DNA from: Rhodococcus sp. HM1 | GTDB taxonomy: Bacteria > Actinomycetota > Actinomycetes > Mycobacteriales > Mycobacteriaceae | Assembly: GCF_023218075.1 (NCBI RefSeq) | Contig: NZ_JALPTB010000050.1 | Coordinates: 1 to 49,130 of the forward strand | Direction of reading: 5' to 3' | DNA length: 49,130 bases | The notes under the pieces: model-generated | What the model was told of the DNA's origin: nothing | The model's input: only the letters and a program-made list of their open reading frames with translations | The model's database searches: none | Program-made: the position numbers and the translations under genes | In this document: in pieces, positions 34,037-42,250 of the stretch | Numbering within the stretch: position 1 is the stretch's first letter | Layout: each line of letters starts with the position of its first letter

Positions 34037-34870
34037 TCACGACCGGACGGCAGCCGCGAGGCGGGTCATGGCGTCGACCACCGGCCGTCCGAACATGGGC
34101 GGGTCGTTGTGCCCGACCCCCGGCAGGACGACCCGTTCGACGAGATGCGGCGCCGCGTCGGCGACGCGCTCGCTCTGCGCGGGCGGGACGATCGTGTCCG
34201 CGGTGCCGTACACGACGGTGACGGGCACGCCGAGCCGGGCGACGGTCGCGGCGACCGGGAACCGGTCCCACAGCAGAACTGTGGGAAGAAACGGGTAGTG
34301 GTGCCGCGCGACCGACGGCAGGTCGACGAACGGCGAGCGCAGCAGCAGACCCGCCGGTGGATACGCGGCGGCGAGTCCGGTGGCGACGCCGGTGCCGAGG
34401 CTCTCCCCGAGATACAGCAGCCGGTCGGGCGGGACGTTCTCGATCTCGACGAGATGGTTCCGTGCCGCCCGCGCGTCGAGTGCGAGGCCGTCCTCGGTGG
34501 GCCGGCCCGGATTGCCGCCGTAGCCGCGGTAGTCGACCAGCAGCGTCGTGAATCCCGCCAGGGACAGGGCCGCCGCGAGTGGCGCCCGGTCGAGTCGATT
34601 GCCGCCGTTCCCGGGGGCGAGCAGCACGGTGAAACCGGCGCCCGGGCCGGTGGGCTCGGCGGCCGGGACGAGCCAGGCGCCCAGTTCGAGACCGTCGTCC
34701 GTGGTGAGGCGGACGTCCCGGGCGCCCGGCAGCACCTCGGCTGCCGGGGGAGGCGTGGACGTGTCCGGCAGATAGATCAACCGCCGCTGACCGACCAACA
34801 GTGCGACGCCCGCCACCGCGATCACCGCGACGACGACCACGAGCACCCGCGCTGCTGTTCCGAGGGTCAC
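34037..34870 (-). CDS. Alpha/beta hydrolase, BEM46/ABHD13-like, membrane-anchored
   Basis: 277 residues. An N-terminal membrane anchor (ARVLVVVVAVIAVAGVALLV) is followed by an alpha/beta hydrolase core: LLVDYRGYGGNPGRPTEDGL, the nucleophile elbow GESLGTG, then YGTADTIVPP (acid) and VGHNDP (His). This order is that of the BEM46/ABHD13 group. The natural substrate is unknown. It ends three bases from the convergent nuclease gene. Confidence 0.88.
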   Translation of the reverse strand: MTLGTAARVLVVVVAVIAVAGVALLVGQRRLIYLPDTSTPPPAAEVLPGARDVRLTTDDGLELGAWLVPAAEPTGPGAGFTVLLAPGNGGNRLDRAPLAAALSLAGFTTLLVDYRGYGGNPGRPTEDGLALDARAARNHLVEIENVPPDRLLYLGESLGTGVATGLAAAYPPAGLLLRSPFVDLPSVARHHYPFLPTVLLWDRFPVAATVARLGVPVTVVYGTADTIVPPAQSERVADAAPHLVERVVLPGVGHNDPPMFGRPVVDAMTRLAAAVRS

Positions 34871-34940
34871 AACAACGAGTGTGCCCCCTCGTCCGAACGA
34901 ATCGACATTGCTGCCGGATCACATCGGGGGAGGACGTCAT

Positions 34941-35129
34941 ATGCTCCGCATGATCAACACTGCCACTGCGCTTTTCGCAGCCGAGACGGTGATCGCGGTC
35001 ATACCGAGACAGTCCTGCCTCGTGCGTGGTTTCGGTAGCTGGAACTACCGAAACCACGCACGGGCGGCGGAGCCGCCTAGCGCGGGGCCATGCGCAGCGC
35101 ACCGTCCATGCGGATGGTCTCGCCGTTGA
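34941..35129 (+). CDS. Doubtful small ORF with strong ribosome site
   Basis: 62 codons starting MLRMINTATALFAAETVIAV. GGGGGAGGA stands nine bases ahead of the ATG, an excellent ribosome site. The first 25 residues are mildly hydrophobic. However the frame runs through the 35021-35062 hairpin and 50 bases into the antisense end of the SDR gene, and I know no homologue. It could be a short exported peptide, or chance. Confidence 0.25.
   Translation: MLRMINTATALFAAETVIAVIPRQSCLVRGFGSWNYRNHARAAEPPSAGPCAAHRPCGWSRR
35021..35062 (-). terminator. 18-bp perfect inverted repeat after the SDR gene
   Basis: CGTGCGTGGTTTCGGTAG (35021-35038) pairs exactly with 35045-35062 around the six-base loop CTGGAA. 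It starts 14 bases beyond the stop of the minus-strand SDR gene, as expected for an intrinsic terminator, though no T-run follows. Its arm shares GTGGTT-TCGG with the hairpin at 18007-18048. Confidence 0.75.
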
Positions 35130-35844
35130 GGTAGTCGTGCTCGACGATCATCTGCACCAGCTGGGCGTACTCGGCGGGCTGGGCCAGGCGCGACGGGAAC
35201 GGCACACCGGCCTCGAGGCCCTTGCGGTACTCCTCGGTGACGCCGGCGAGCATCGGGGTGTCGACGATGCCGGGGGCGATCGTGTCGACGCGGATGCCGT
35301 ACTGCGCGAGGTCGCGGGCGGCGGGGACGGTCATGCCGTGCACGCCACCCTTGGATGCGGAGTACGCGATCTGCCCGATCTGGCCCTCGAAGGCGGCGAC
35401 GGACGCGGTGTTGACGATGACGCCGCGCTGCCCGGCGTCGTCGACCGGATCGGTCTTGGCGATGGCGTCCGCGGCCAGGCGCATCACGTTGAACGTGCCC
35501 AGCAGGTTCACGGTGATGACCGTGCGGAACAGCTCGAGATCGTGCGGGCCGTTCTTTGACAGGATACGGCCCGCCCAGCCGACACCCGCACAGTTGACGA
35601 CGATGCGCAGCGGCACACCCGACTCGACGACCTTGTCGACCGCGGCCTGAACCTCGTCGGCGCTGGTGACGTCCGTGGCAAGCATCGTGACGCCCTCGGG
35701 GGCCTTGCTGCCGACCCGCTCGATGGACTGGGCGAGATCGAGACCGAAGACGGTCGCGCCGGCGTCGGTGAGTCGCTTCGCGGTGGCTGCGCCGAGCCCG
35801 GACGCCGCACCGGTGACCAGTGCTGCGGTTCCCTGAATTTCCAC
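35077..35844 (-). CDS. Short-chain dehydrogenase, 3-hydroxyacyl-CoA dehydrogenase type 2-like
   Basis: 255 residues, a classical SDR. The NAD site is [12 protein letters not shown], the structural motif NCAGVGW, the catalytic Ser in [20 protein letters not shown] and the YxxxK as YSASK. The GQIGQ insertion and PGIVDTPML end resemble HSD17B10/FabG-like 3-hydroxyacyl-CoA dehydrogenases, so a beta-oxidation step is likely. A nested inverted repeat lies 41-90 bases upstream. Confidence 0.92.
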   Translation of the reverse strand: MEIQGTAALVTGAASGLGAATAKRLTDAGATVFGLDLAQSIERVGSKAPEGVTMLATDVTSADEVQAAVDKVVESGVPLRIVVNCAGVGWAGRILSKNGPHDLELFRTVITVNLLGTFNVMRLAADAIAKTDPVDDAGQRGVIVNTASVAAFEGQIGQIAYSASKGGVHGMTVPAARDLAQYGIRVDTIAPGIVDTPMLAGVTEEYRKGLEAGVPFPSRLAQPAEYAQLVQMIVEHDYLNGETIRMDGALRMAPR

Positions 35845-35884
35845 TGCAGTACTCCTGTTCCGGCGGCCCCGTCGGCGCGCCTCG

Positions 35885-35934
35885 TCTGTGGTCGAACCCT
35901 AGCGCGGTGATCACCGACTCGAGGCGACCACAGA
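35885..35934. promoter_or_regulatory. Nested concentric inverted repeat upstream of the SDR gene
   Basis: Outer arms TCTGTGGTCG (35885-35894) and CGACCACAGA (35925-35934) are exact complements. Almost centred between them is the perfect 12-bp palindrome CGGTGATCACCG (35905-35916). The element sits between the stop of the MFS gene (35952) and the start of the SDR gene (35844), so it could be the MFS terminator, an operator for the SDR, or both. Confidence 0.5.
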
Positions 35935-35951
35935 CCCGAGAGTTCCTGCAG

Positions 35952-37214
35952 TTACGCGACGCCCTCGGCGACGGTCGTGTCGACCCGACCGAGCGCGCGA
36001 CTGCGGCCACGCACCAGCAGCGCCGCACCGAGCCCGGCCGCGACGAGACACGCGACGGCGCCGAGCAACAGTCCGGCGCGGCCGCCGAACTCCTCGCACA
36101 CCCATCCGGCGAGCGGCCCGCCGATCGCGGTGGAACCGAGGAACGCCACGGACCACAGCGCCATGACCCGGCCACGCATCGTCGGGGCCGACGCGAGCTG
36201 CAACGAACTGTTCGTGGTCGCGGTGAACGATGCGCTCAATCCACCGACCAGGACCATCGCGGCGATCATGAGCCCCAGGTTCGGTGCGGCCGCCGCGGCG
36301 GCCATGGCGACACCGAACGCGAGTGCGGTCACCACCAGGGGTTTGACGCCGGTGCGTCCCCACGTGGCGATCACGAGCCCGCCGACGACGGAACCGGCGC
36401 CCATCGCGGCGGTGAGGAAGCCGTAGCCACCGGCCCCGGCGGTGAGCACGTGTTCCGCGACGACGGGCAGCACGACCTGGAACTCGAACGCGAGGCAGCC
36501 GACGAGCGCCATCATGAGCAGCGGCACCGCGAGATCCGGGCTGCGCCGCACGTACGCCAGGCCCTCCCGTAGCTGACCGCGGGCGCGACCGGCCTGCGGG
36601 GACAGGTTGAGCTGCGACACGTCGAGCCGCAGCAGCGACGCCACCACCGCGACGAAACTGGCCGCGTTGAGCAGGAAGCAGACGCCGAGGCCGCCGGCGG
36701 CGATGACCAGGCCGGCCACTGCCGGTCCGATCATGCGCGAGCACGACGCCAGCACGGACTGCAGGCTCACGGCGTTGCGCAGGTCGTCGGGCCCGACCAT
36801 CTCGAGCATGAACGACTGGCGGGCCGGGTTCTCGAAACACTGGTTGAGGCCGAGCAGTGTGGCGAGCACCCACACATGCCACAGCTGGACGGTGCCGGTG
36901 ACGGTGAGCAGGCCCAGAACCAGCGCCTGCAGCCCCATCATCGTCTGGAGCCCGATCATCAGCTTGCGCTTGTCCACCCGGTCTGCGACGACGCCGCCGT
37001 ACGGGCCGAGCAGCAGCATGGGCACGGTCTGCAGCGCCAGGACGACGCCGATCGCGGTGCCGGAACCGGTCAGCTCCAGCACCAGCCAGGACTGGGCGAC
37101 GGTCTGCATCCAGGTGCCCACGAGGGAGACGGCCTGGCCGGAGATGTAGCGGCGGAAATTCGCGCCGCGCATTGCTGCGAACGTCTGTCCGCGCAGGTCG
37201 GAGAGGGCTGTCAC
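35952..37214 (-). CDS. MFS exporter, EntS/MFS_3-like
   Basis: 420 residues with twelve predicted helices; the head FRRYISGQAVSLVGTWMQTV and the motif GVVADRVDKRKLMI are typical of the EntS/MFS_3 exporters. It likely exports a drug or small metabolite. The GTG at 37214 overlaps the marR stop in GTGA and is preferred; a GTG at 37223 is also possible. It is co-transcribed with the MarR gene, an arrangement common for repressor-controlled efflux. Confidence 0.9.
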   Translation of the reverse strand: MTALSDLRGQTFAAMRGANFRRYISGQAVSLVGTWMQTVAQSWLVLELTGSGTAIGVVLALQTVPMLLLGPYGGVVADRVDKRKLMIGLQTMMGLQALVLGLLTVTGTVQLWHVWVLATLLGLNQCFENPARQSFMLEMVGPDDLRNAVSLQSVLASCSRMIGPAVAGLVIAAGGLGVCFLLNAASFVAVVASLLRLDVSQLNLSPQAGRARGQLREGLAYVRRSPDLAVPLLMMALVGCLAFEFQVVLPVVAEHVLTAGAGGYGFLTAAMGAGSVVGGLVIATWGRTGVKPLVVTALAFGVAMAAAAAAPNLGLMIAAMVLVGGLSASFTATTNSSLQLASAPTMRGRVMALWSVAFLGSTAIGGPLAGWVCEEFGGRAGLLLGAVACLVAAGLGAALLVRGRSRALGRVDTTVAEGVA

Positions 37215-37678
37215 GGGCGGCACCCCGCGGAGTCGGCCATGCTCTCGGCGAGGGCTTCGAGGGCAGGAAGCGCGCGGCGGATCGCGTCGGTGTGCTCGTC
37301 CGACAACCCGGCCAGGTTCTCGGCGAACAGAGCGGTCCGCACCTCGCGCAGGTGCAGGAAGCGCTCCCGCCCGGCCTCGGTGATGCCGGCCCTGATCACG
37401 CGTTTGTCGCCGGGGTCGGGGGAACGGGTGAGCAGGCCCGCGTCCTCGAGCTTGCCGAGCATCCGCGACAGCATGGTCGGGTTGATGCCCTCGATCTCGG
37501 CGAGTTCGCGAACCCCGATCTCACCGTGTCGCGCGACCGTGGACAGCAGCGAGAACTGGCTGCGGGTCAGGCCGTCCTCGCCGGACGACCGGCGGTCGAC
37601 GCGGCGGGCGATCTTGCCGAACGTGAGGCGCAGCCGTGCGATCTCGTCGTCCTCGAAACGTGTGCTTGCGGAACTCAC
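37211..37678 (-). CDS. MarR family transcriptional regulator
   Basis: 155 residues with a winged helix: LTRSQFSLLSTVARHGEIGV, RELAEIEGINPTMLSRMLGK and the wing RSPDPGDKRVIRAGIT. The GTG at 37678 is chosen because GGGAGG lies seven bases upstream; the more distant ATG at 37714 would place the operator palindrome inside the coding region. It probably represses itself and the downstream MFS gene, and a ligand or oxidant releases it. Confidence 0.9.
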   Translation of the reverse strand: MSSASTRFEDDEIARLRLTFGKIARRVDRRSSGEDGLTRSQFSLLSTVARHGEIGVRELAEIEGINPTMLSRMLGKLEDAGLLTRSPDPGDKRVIRAGITEAGRERFLHLREVRTALFAENLAGLSDEHTDAIRRALPALEALAESMADSAGCRP

Positions 37679-37696
37679 CGTCGCCTCCCGTATTAA

Positions 37697-37710
37697 TTGC
37701 CTATCGGCAA
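37697..37710. promoter_or_regulatory. Palindrome upstream of marR (candidate autoregulatory operator)
   Basis: TTGCC-TATC-GGCAA is a perfect 5-4-5 palindrome 19 bases ahead of the GTG. On the minus strand it follows TATGCT, a possible -10, so a bound MarR dimer would cover the transcription start. The size suits a MarR site; the link is inference. Confidence 0.5.
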
Positions 37711-37779
37711 GCATACTCCTGCGGGCAAGCCGGAACCGCCCGTTTCCAGCGGACGGTCCAGGGGAAGGGAGGGGTGCTA

Positions 37780-38472
37780 CTACTTGACGGGCACGCGCGG
37801 CGCCTCCACCGCGCGACGGCGGACCGCGACGGCGCGGACGCCGGCGGCAATGACGGCGAGTGCGAGCGTCGCGCCACCGGCGACGAATCCGGCCGGGGTC
37901 TCGGGGGCCAGGCCCTCACCGAGCATCCAGGCGCCGAAGGCGAAGAACAACGCCGCGGCACCGAACTTGATCGCGTTCTCCGGCAGGTGCTTGCCGAGCA
38001 GCGCGCCGACGACCACGGCGAGTGCGTCGGCCGCGACCATGCCGACGGTCGATCCGATCCACACACCGGCCCAGTTGTTGTCGGCGGCCAGCGTGATGGT
38101 GGCCAGCATGGTCTTGTCGCCGAGTTCGGCGAGGAAGAAGGCGGAGGTGACGGCCAGGAACGCGGACCGGGTCACGCGCGCGGCCTTGTTCTGCTCCTCC
38201 TCGTCGAGGGAATCGCCGCGCAGGGTCCACAGGCCGAAGAACACGAAGGCGACACCGCCGACGATCGCGAGGGCGGTGGACGGGATCGCGACCCCGAGAT
38301 AGTGGCCGACGGCGACCGAGACGAGGTGCACGGCGGTGGTGGCGGCGAGGATGCCGGACAGGACGACCCACCAGCGATAGCGCAGCGCGAAGGTCATCGC
38401 CATGAGCTGGGACTTGTCGCCGAGTTCGGCGACGAAGATGACTGCGAAACTCAGGGCGATTGCGGTGATCAT
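37780..38472 (-). CDS. TMEM165/GDT1 family (UPF0016) Mn2+ exporter
   Basis: 230 residues with six or seven helices in two homologous halves. Each half has the ion motif E-x-G-D-K-(S/T): ELGDKS at 16-21 and ELGDKT at 116-121. The two halves are joined by an acidic loop (GDSLDEEEQNK). Members export Mn2+ (and Ca2+) from the cytoplasm. The ATG at 38472 has AGGAGGAAA eight bases ahead. Its leader contains a yybP-ykoY riboswitch, which strongly supports manganese as the substrate. Confidence 0.95.
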   Translation of the reverse strand: MITAIALSFAVIFVAELGDKSQLMAMTFALRYRWWVVLSGILAATTAVHLVSVAVGHYLGVAIPSTALAIVGGVAFVFFGLWTLRGDSLDEEEQNKAARVTRSAFLAVTSAFFLAELGDKTMLATITLAADNNWAGVWIGSTVGMVAADALAVVVGALLGKHLPENAIKFGAAALFFAFGAWMLGEGLAPETPAGFVAGGATLALAVIAAGVRAVAVRRRAVEAPRVPVK

Positions 38473-38544
38473 CGGGTTCGTTTCCTCCTGTCCGAATGGA
38501 GGAAACGGGCTTCCTCCGGACGCCGACGCGGGGTGCGTCGACGA
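38473..38544 (-). promoter_or_regulatory. Expression platform of the Mn riboswitch: SD / anti-SD / anti-anti-SD
   Basis: Read on the minus strand, three complementary segments follow the aptamer. GGAGGAAGC (38517 to 38509) comes first, GTTTCCTCC (38506 to 38498) second, and GGAGGAAAC (38488 to 38480), the ribosome site, third. The middle segment pairs perfectly over nine bases with the ribosome site, or over seven with the first segment. The two hairpins exclude each other, giving a translational OFF and ON state. Confidence 0.8.
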
Positions 38545-38655
38545 CCGAAGGTCTCGCCCACCGGAATCGAGGGATCCGGTTCACCCGGCCGGGCCGGAAC
38601 CCCGAGGTGCCGTGCCAGTGTGTCGACCGAGCGATTGGGGGCTACTCCCCTTCGC
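38545..38655 (-). ncRNA. yybP-ykoY manganese riboswitch
   Basis: On the minus strand the leader holds the two conserved blocks of this class: GGGGAGTAGC (38650 to 38641) and GGGCGAGACC, matching the consensus GGCAAGACC with one A to G change (near 38551-38559). The outer helix P1 closes with CGAAGG (38654 to 38649) against CCTTCG (38551 to 38546). GC-rich arms between them form the inner helices. The class senses Mn2+ and is known upstream of UPF0016 exporters, exactly as here. Confidence 0.92.
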
Positions 38656-38662
38656 TTCGGCA

Positions 38663-38691
38663 ACGATAGCGTGTCGGCAACGAAATCGCAA
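38663..38691 (-). promoter_or_regulatory. Promoter of the riboswitch-controlled Mn exporter
   Basis: On the minus strand TTGCGA (38691 to 38686) and TATCGT (38668 to 38663) are separated by 17 bases, a near-consensus housekeeping promoter. Transcription would start around 38656, immediately before the aptamer's first helix. Confidence 0.7.
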
Positions 38692-38738
38692 AGGGCACAC
38701 TAAGTTTGGCGACCCGAACTCGAGGATGTGGGCGACGG

Positions 38739-39266
38739 TCACGCCGCGAGCAGCATGGCCAGAATCGCGGTGTCGGGGTCGCTGTTGGGATCCACGCCGA
38801 CCCTGCTGACCAGCGACGTCACCGTGCCATCGGCCTCGGCCTCCACCCACGCGGCCCGGTGCTCGAGCCCCAGGTGCGGCAGACCCGGCAGCAGGACGCA
38901 CCCCGACGCGACGCCCACGTTCTCGGGCAGCGACGGTGTCGTCTCCGACGGCGGGTGCAGCATGATCAGTGCCGGCGGTTGATGCTCCGCGAACCGTCCC
39001 GGTTCGACGGCCTCCTCGCCGAGCACCGGCCCTTCGGCGACCACCAGCCCGACCGTGCCCGGCGCCGGATCGTCCGGAAGTTCCTCGCGTACCCCGAAGA
39101 CGGTGGATGTGGGCAGCAGGCCCGGGAGCGAGGCCACCCGTACCGTCATCGCCAGCAGCTGGGTCCACTCGCGGGTGGTCTCGGGCCAGCGTCCCGAGAC
39201 GACGAAACCGCGCAGGGATCCGGCGGCCTGGAAGGCGGCGAGTTCGATTCTTTCGTGTCCGTTCAT
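38739..39266 (-). CDS. Hypothetical protein
   Basis: 175 residues, no signal peptide or membrane segment, mixed alpha/beta with many Pro/Gly turns. Notable stretches are ERIELAAFQAAGSLRGFVVS, EWTQLLAMTVRVASLPGLLP and a C-terminal helix DPDTAILAMLLAA. GGGAGG precedes the ATG at 39266. I recognise no family. It lies between the riboswitch-exporter and sodA, all on the same strand, and is read towards the riboswitch promoter. Confidence 0.75.
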   Translation of the reverse strand: MNGHERIELAAFQAAGSLRGFVVSGRWPETTREWTQLLAMTVRVASLPGLLPTSTVFGVREELPDDPAPGTVGLVVAEGPVLGEEAVEPGRFAEHQPPALIMLHPPSETTPSLPENVGVASGCVLLPGLPHLGLEHRAAWVEAEADGTVTSLVSRVGVDPNSDPDTAILAMLLAA

Positions 39267-39403
39267 CCCGCAACCTCCCCATGTCGAAGTTGTGTCGGCG
39301 CGCAGCGCCACCGCTACACCTCGTTGGGTATATGAGAAGAATGACCGGATCCCGGCTGGCACACAAGGGGGACGGAGTGCCAGGACCGCGGCCCGCGGAC
39401 ACG

Positions 39404-39437
39404 AAAGAGGGACGCCGGATCTCCGGCGTCCCTCTTT
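39404..39437 (-). terminator. Intrinsic terminator of sodA
   Basis: AAAGAGGGACGCCGG (39404-39418) pairs exactly with 39423-39437 around the four-base loop ATCT. On the minus strand it starts 21 bases after the sodA stop and ends in TTTCG, so it is a strong stem with a short U tract. Confidence 0.85.
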
Positions 39438-39457
39438 GCGCAGCGTGTGCGGGGTGA

Positions 39458-40081
39458 CTAGACGATCAGACCGGCGGTCTGGGTGCGGGCGCGCTCGAAG
39501 CGGGCCTGCACGTCCGCCCAGTTGACGATGTTCCAGAAGGCCTTGACGTAGTCGGCCTTGACGTTCTGGTACTGCAGGTAGAAGGCGTGCTCCCACATGT
39601 CGAGCATGAGCAGCGGAACCAGGCCGATGGAGATGTTGCCCTGCTGATCGTAGAGCTGCACGATCTGCAGGCGCTGACCGATGGAATCCCAGGCCAGGAT
39701 GGACCAGCCGGAGCCCTGGATGGAGTTCGCGTTGGCCGAGAAGTGATCGCGGAACTTGTCGAACGAACCGAAAGCGTCGTCGATGGCGGCGGCGAGCTCA
39801 CCCTCCGGCTTGTCGCCACCCTCGGGCGAGAGGTTCTGCCAGAACACCGAGTGGTTGGTGTGGCCACCGAGGTGGAACGCGAGGTCCTTCTCGAGCTTGG
39901 TGGCCTGCGCGGCCATCGTGCCGTTGTCGCGGGCCTCGGCCAGCTTCTCCAGGGCCGTGTTGGCGCCGGCGACGTAGGTCGCGTGGTGCTTGCTGTGGTG
40001 CAGCTCCATGATCTTGGCGGAGATGTGCGGTTCGAGGGCCGCGTAGTCGTAGGGCAGTTCCGGAAGCGTGTACTCAGCCAC
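39458..40081 (-). CDS. sodA: Superoxide dismutase, Mn-type
   Basis: 207 residues. Metal ligands are His28 (ELHHSKHH), His77 (HTNHSVFW), Asp161 and His165 ([11 protein letters not shown]). The residue contacting the bound water is Gln in YDQQGNIS, and the earlier position is Gly in HLGGHTNH; that pair is typical of Mn-SOD, where Mtb SodA (Fe) has His. It removes superoxide. The GTG at 40081 follows GAAGGGA at good spacing and matches the family start; an ATG 15 bases upstream is less likely. A terminator follows. Confidence 0.95.
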   Translation of the reverse strand: MAEYTLPELPYDYAALEPHISAKIMELHHSKHHATYVAGANTALEKLAEARDNGTMAAQATKLEKDLAFHLGGHTNHSVFWQNLSPEGGDKPEGELAAAIDDAFGSFDKFRDHFSANANSIQGSGWSILAWDSIGQRLQIVQLYDQQGNISIGLVPLLMLDMWEHAFYLQYQNVKADYVKAFWNIVNWADVQARFERARTQTAGLIV

Positions 40082-40303
40082 GAAGGGTCCCTTCATCTGC
40101 GGGCCTGTTGGGCCCGTTCATGTTTTCGATACTTCTGGGTTTCCACCCAAACTCATAAGTACACCCTGCGCAACACTGGCCTGCACGCGGTTCCGGCATA
40201 TCCGGCGCGCCGCCGTCGAGGGCTGTTGGGCGGATCGGCACGGGACAAAGGTCTCTACCTGCGCAGATGGGGGCCGGATTCGGCACGACAGTAAACCGGA
40301 CAT

Positions 40304-40309
40304 TAACAT
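40304..40309 (+). promoter_or_regulatory. -10 element of a probable leaderless acyltransferase transcript
   Basis: TAACAT occupies exactly -12 to -7 relative to the ATG at 40316, with no Shine-Dalgarno before that ATG. It supports the chosen start and leaderless initiation. Confidence 0.5.
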
Positions 40310-40315
40310 TGCCGG

Positions 40316-41470
40316 ATGTTTCGGCCACTCCCGAGCGACACGGCACGCGGCGGCGAAGCGCCTCGGGTCGAGTTCCCGGGCGTGAATCTGCTGAAGACAC
40401 TCGCCGTACTCGCCGTCGTGTACTCGCACATCTCGTTCTATCTGATCGACGACCTCGGCACCGGCTGGTGGGGGATCGACCTCGTCTACGACGTGCTCGT
40501 CGACGGCGCGAAACTCAACCAGCACCTGTCGTTCCTCGGCGTCGCCGCCTTCATGATGCTGACCGGGATGCTCATCACCCGATCCGCGATCCGGCAGGAC
40601 GCCCGCCCGTTCCTCATCGCCCGCGGCGCCCGGCTGCTGCCCGGATTCTGGGTCGCGATCCTCGCTGCGATCGTGCTCGTGCGTCTCGGCATCAACGGCA
40701 TGTTCAGCGGGCAGACCGGCATCACCAACGGCGAGGCGGTGCTCAGCTTCTTCCTGGGCGGGTTCTTCCTGAAACCCGAGGTCGCGGTGCTCGGCGTGAC
40801 CTGGACCCTCGCGGTGCAGGTGACGTTCTACCTCTACTGCGTGCTCGCGCGACCCCTGCTCCGAGCCGCGCCGATCGCGATGCCGACCCTCGGCGCCGCG
40901 GTGTGCATGCTGGTGATCTTCTACAACCTGTACGTCCCGCAGCCGTACGCGGTGCCGTTCCTGTCGAAGATCGCCGCGACCCTCCCGTGCGTCTTCCTCG
41001 GGCAGATCATCTACCTGGGGTGGGCGCGGCTGACGGGCGCCCGCGGACTCATCCTCGCGATGCTCGCGCAGGTGATGGTCGTCTGGATCGCCACCGACTA
41101 CCAGGTGTACTGGGCCGGTTCCCGCTACCTGTGGACGATCGTCGTGGTCACCGCGACCGTCGTGTTGCTCGCCCGCTACGACGGCCGGATCGCCCGCTCC
41201 CGGATCGTGTACTGGACCGCGACCCGCAGCTTCGCGATCTACCTCCTGCACACGCTGGTGCTGTACCGCGTGTACGAGAACACCGTCGGGCACCTCGGCC
41301 GTACCGGGGCCGTCCTCGCGTTCGTTGTGGTGTGCGCGCTCGTCTCCGAGGCGCTCTACCGCTGCGTGGAGGTGCCGGCCGGACGCTGGATCACCGATCG
41401 GTGGATCCGCCGCGTCCCGGCGGCCGACGGCGTGAGCGCGACCCCCGCCCACAGCGAATCCCACGCGTAG
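40316..41470 (+). CDS. Acyltransferase 3 family membrane protein
   Basis: 384 residues with about ten hydrophobic helices. The acyltransferase-3 hallmarks are [20 protein letters not shown] (helix 1 with its His), [20 protein letters not shown] and the late [14 protein letters not shown] helix. Members O-acylate sugars, lipids or peptides at the membrane. No glycosylation cluster is present, so the acceptor is unknown. The msrA start follows 10 bp after the stop. Confidence 0.9.
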   Translation: MFRPLPSDTARGGEAPRVEFPGVNLLKTLAVLAVVYSHISFYLIDDLGTGWWGIDLVYDVLVDGAKLNQHLSFLGVAAFMMLTGMLITRSAIRQDARPFLIARGARLLPGFWVAILAAIVLVRLGINGMFSGQTGITNGEAVLSFFLGGFFLKPEVAVLGVTWTLAVQVTFYLYCVLARPLLRAAPIAMPTLGAAVCMLVIFYNLYVPQPYAVPFLSKIAATLPCVFLGQIIYLGWARLTGARGLILAMLAQVMVVWIATDYQVYWAGSRYLWTIVVVTATVVLLARYDGRIARSRIVYWTATRSFAIYLLHTLVLYRVYENTVGHLGRTGAVLAFVVVCALVSEALYRCVEVPAGRWITDRWIRRVPAADGVSATPAHSESHA

Positions 41471-41480
41471 CATCGGGACC

Positions 41481-42149
41481 ATGTCCTGGTTCGACGAGAT
41501 CCTCTCCCAAAAGGCCGCCAAATCCGTGATGGTCACCCGCGAGCAGGCACTGCCCGGACGACCCGACCCCATGCCCGTGCCCGACGCCCACTACGTCAAC
41601 GGCCACCGCCTCACCCCGCCGTTCCCGGACGGTATGCAGACCGCCGTCGTCGGCATGGGGTGTTTCTGGGGAGCCGAGAAGGAATTCTGGGAACTCGACG
41701 GCGTGTACTCGACCGCCGCCGGCTATGCGGGCGGCTACACCCCCAACCCCACCTACGAGGAGGTCTGCTCGGGCCGCACCGGGCACACCGAGGTGGTTCT
41801 CGTCGTGTTCGACCCGGAAGTGATCGGATACGCGCAGATCCTGCAACAGTTCTGGGAGAACCACGACCCGACGCAGGGCATGCGGCAGGGCAACGACCAC
41901 GGCACCCAGTACCGGTCCGCGATCTACACGTTCGACGAATCGCAGATCGAGATCGCCGAGGCCACCGCGGAATCGTTCGGCAAGCGTCTGGCCGCTGCCG
42001 GATACGGCGCGATCACCACCGAGATCGCCCCGTTGACCCAGTTCTACTACGCCGAGGACTACCACCAGCAGTACCTGGCGAAGAACCCGAACGGCTACTG
42101 CCCGGTCCACGCGACCGGCGTCAGCTGCCCCGTCGGTCTCGGACTCTGA
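41481..42149 (+). CDS. msrA: Peptide methionine sulfoxide reductase MsrA
   Basis: 222 residues. The catalytic motif [11 protein letters not shown] places Cys61; [28 protein letters not shown] and [10 protein letters not shown] are core MsrA motifs; resolving cysteines lie in the tail ([16 protein letters not shown]). It reduces methionine-S-sulfoxide with thioredoxin. TAGCAT at 41468-41473, within the end of the previous gene, may give a separate leaderless transcript. It sits about 1.4 kb from sodA, both oxidative-stress defences. Confidence 0.95.
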   Translation: MSWFDEILSQKAAKSVMVTREQALPGRPDPMPVPDAHYVNGHRLTPPFPDGMQTAVVGMGCFWGAEKEFWELDGVYSTAAGYAGGYTPNPTYEEVCSGRTGHTEVVLVVFDPEVIGYAQILQQFWENHDPTQGMRQGNDHGTQYRSAIYTFDESQIEIAEATAESFGKRLAAAGYGAITTEIAPLTQFYYAEDYHQQYLAKNPNGYCPVHATGVSCPVGLGL

Positions 42150-42250
42150 CGATCCCCTCGGGACCTCGGGAGTCGGCCCTCGCACAGTCGCCTCGCGTGT
42201 GATATAAGGCCCATCCCCTTGCTCTTACCGGTCCGGCGGATCAATCTGGA

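Noticed and set aside
42150-42250. Possible DosR box before the Rv1733c-like gene
   Set aside because: GGGAC and GAGTC elements are present but not at the spacing or symmetry of the DosR consensus.
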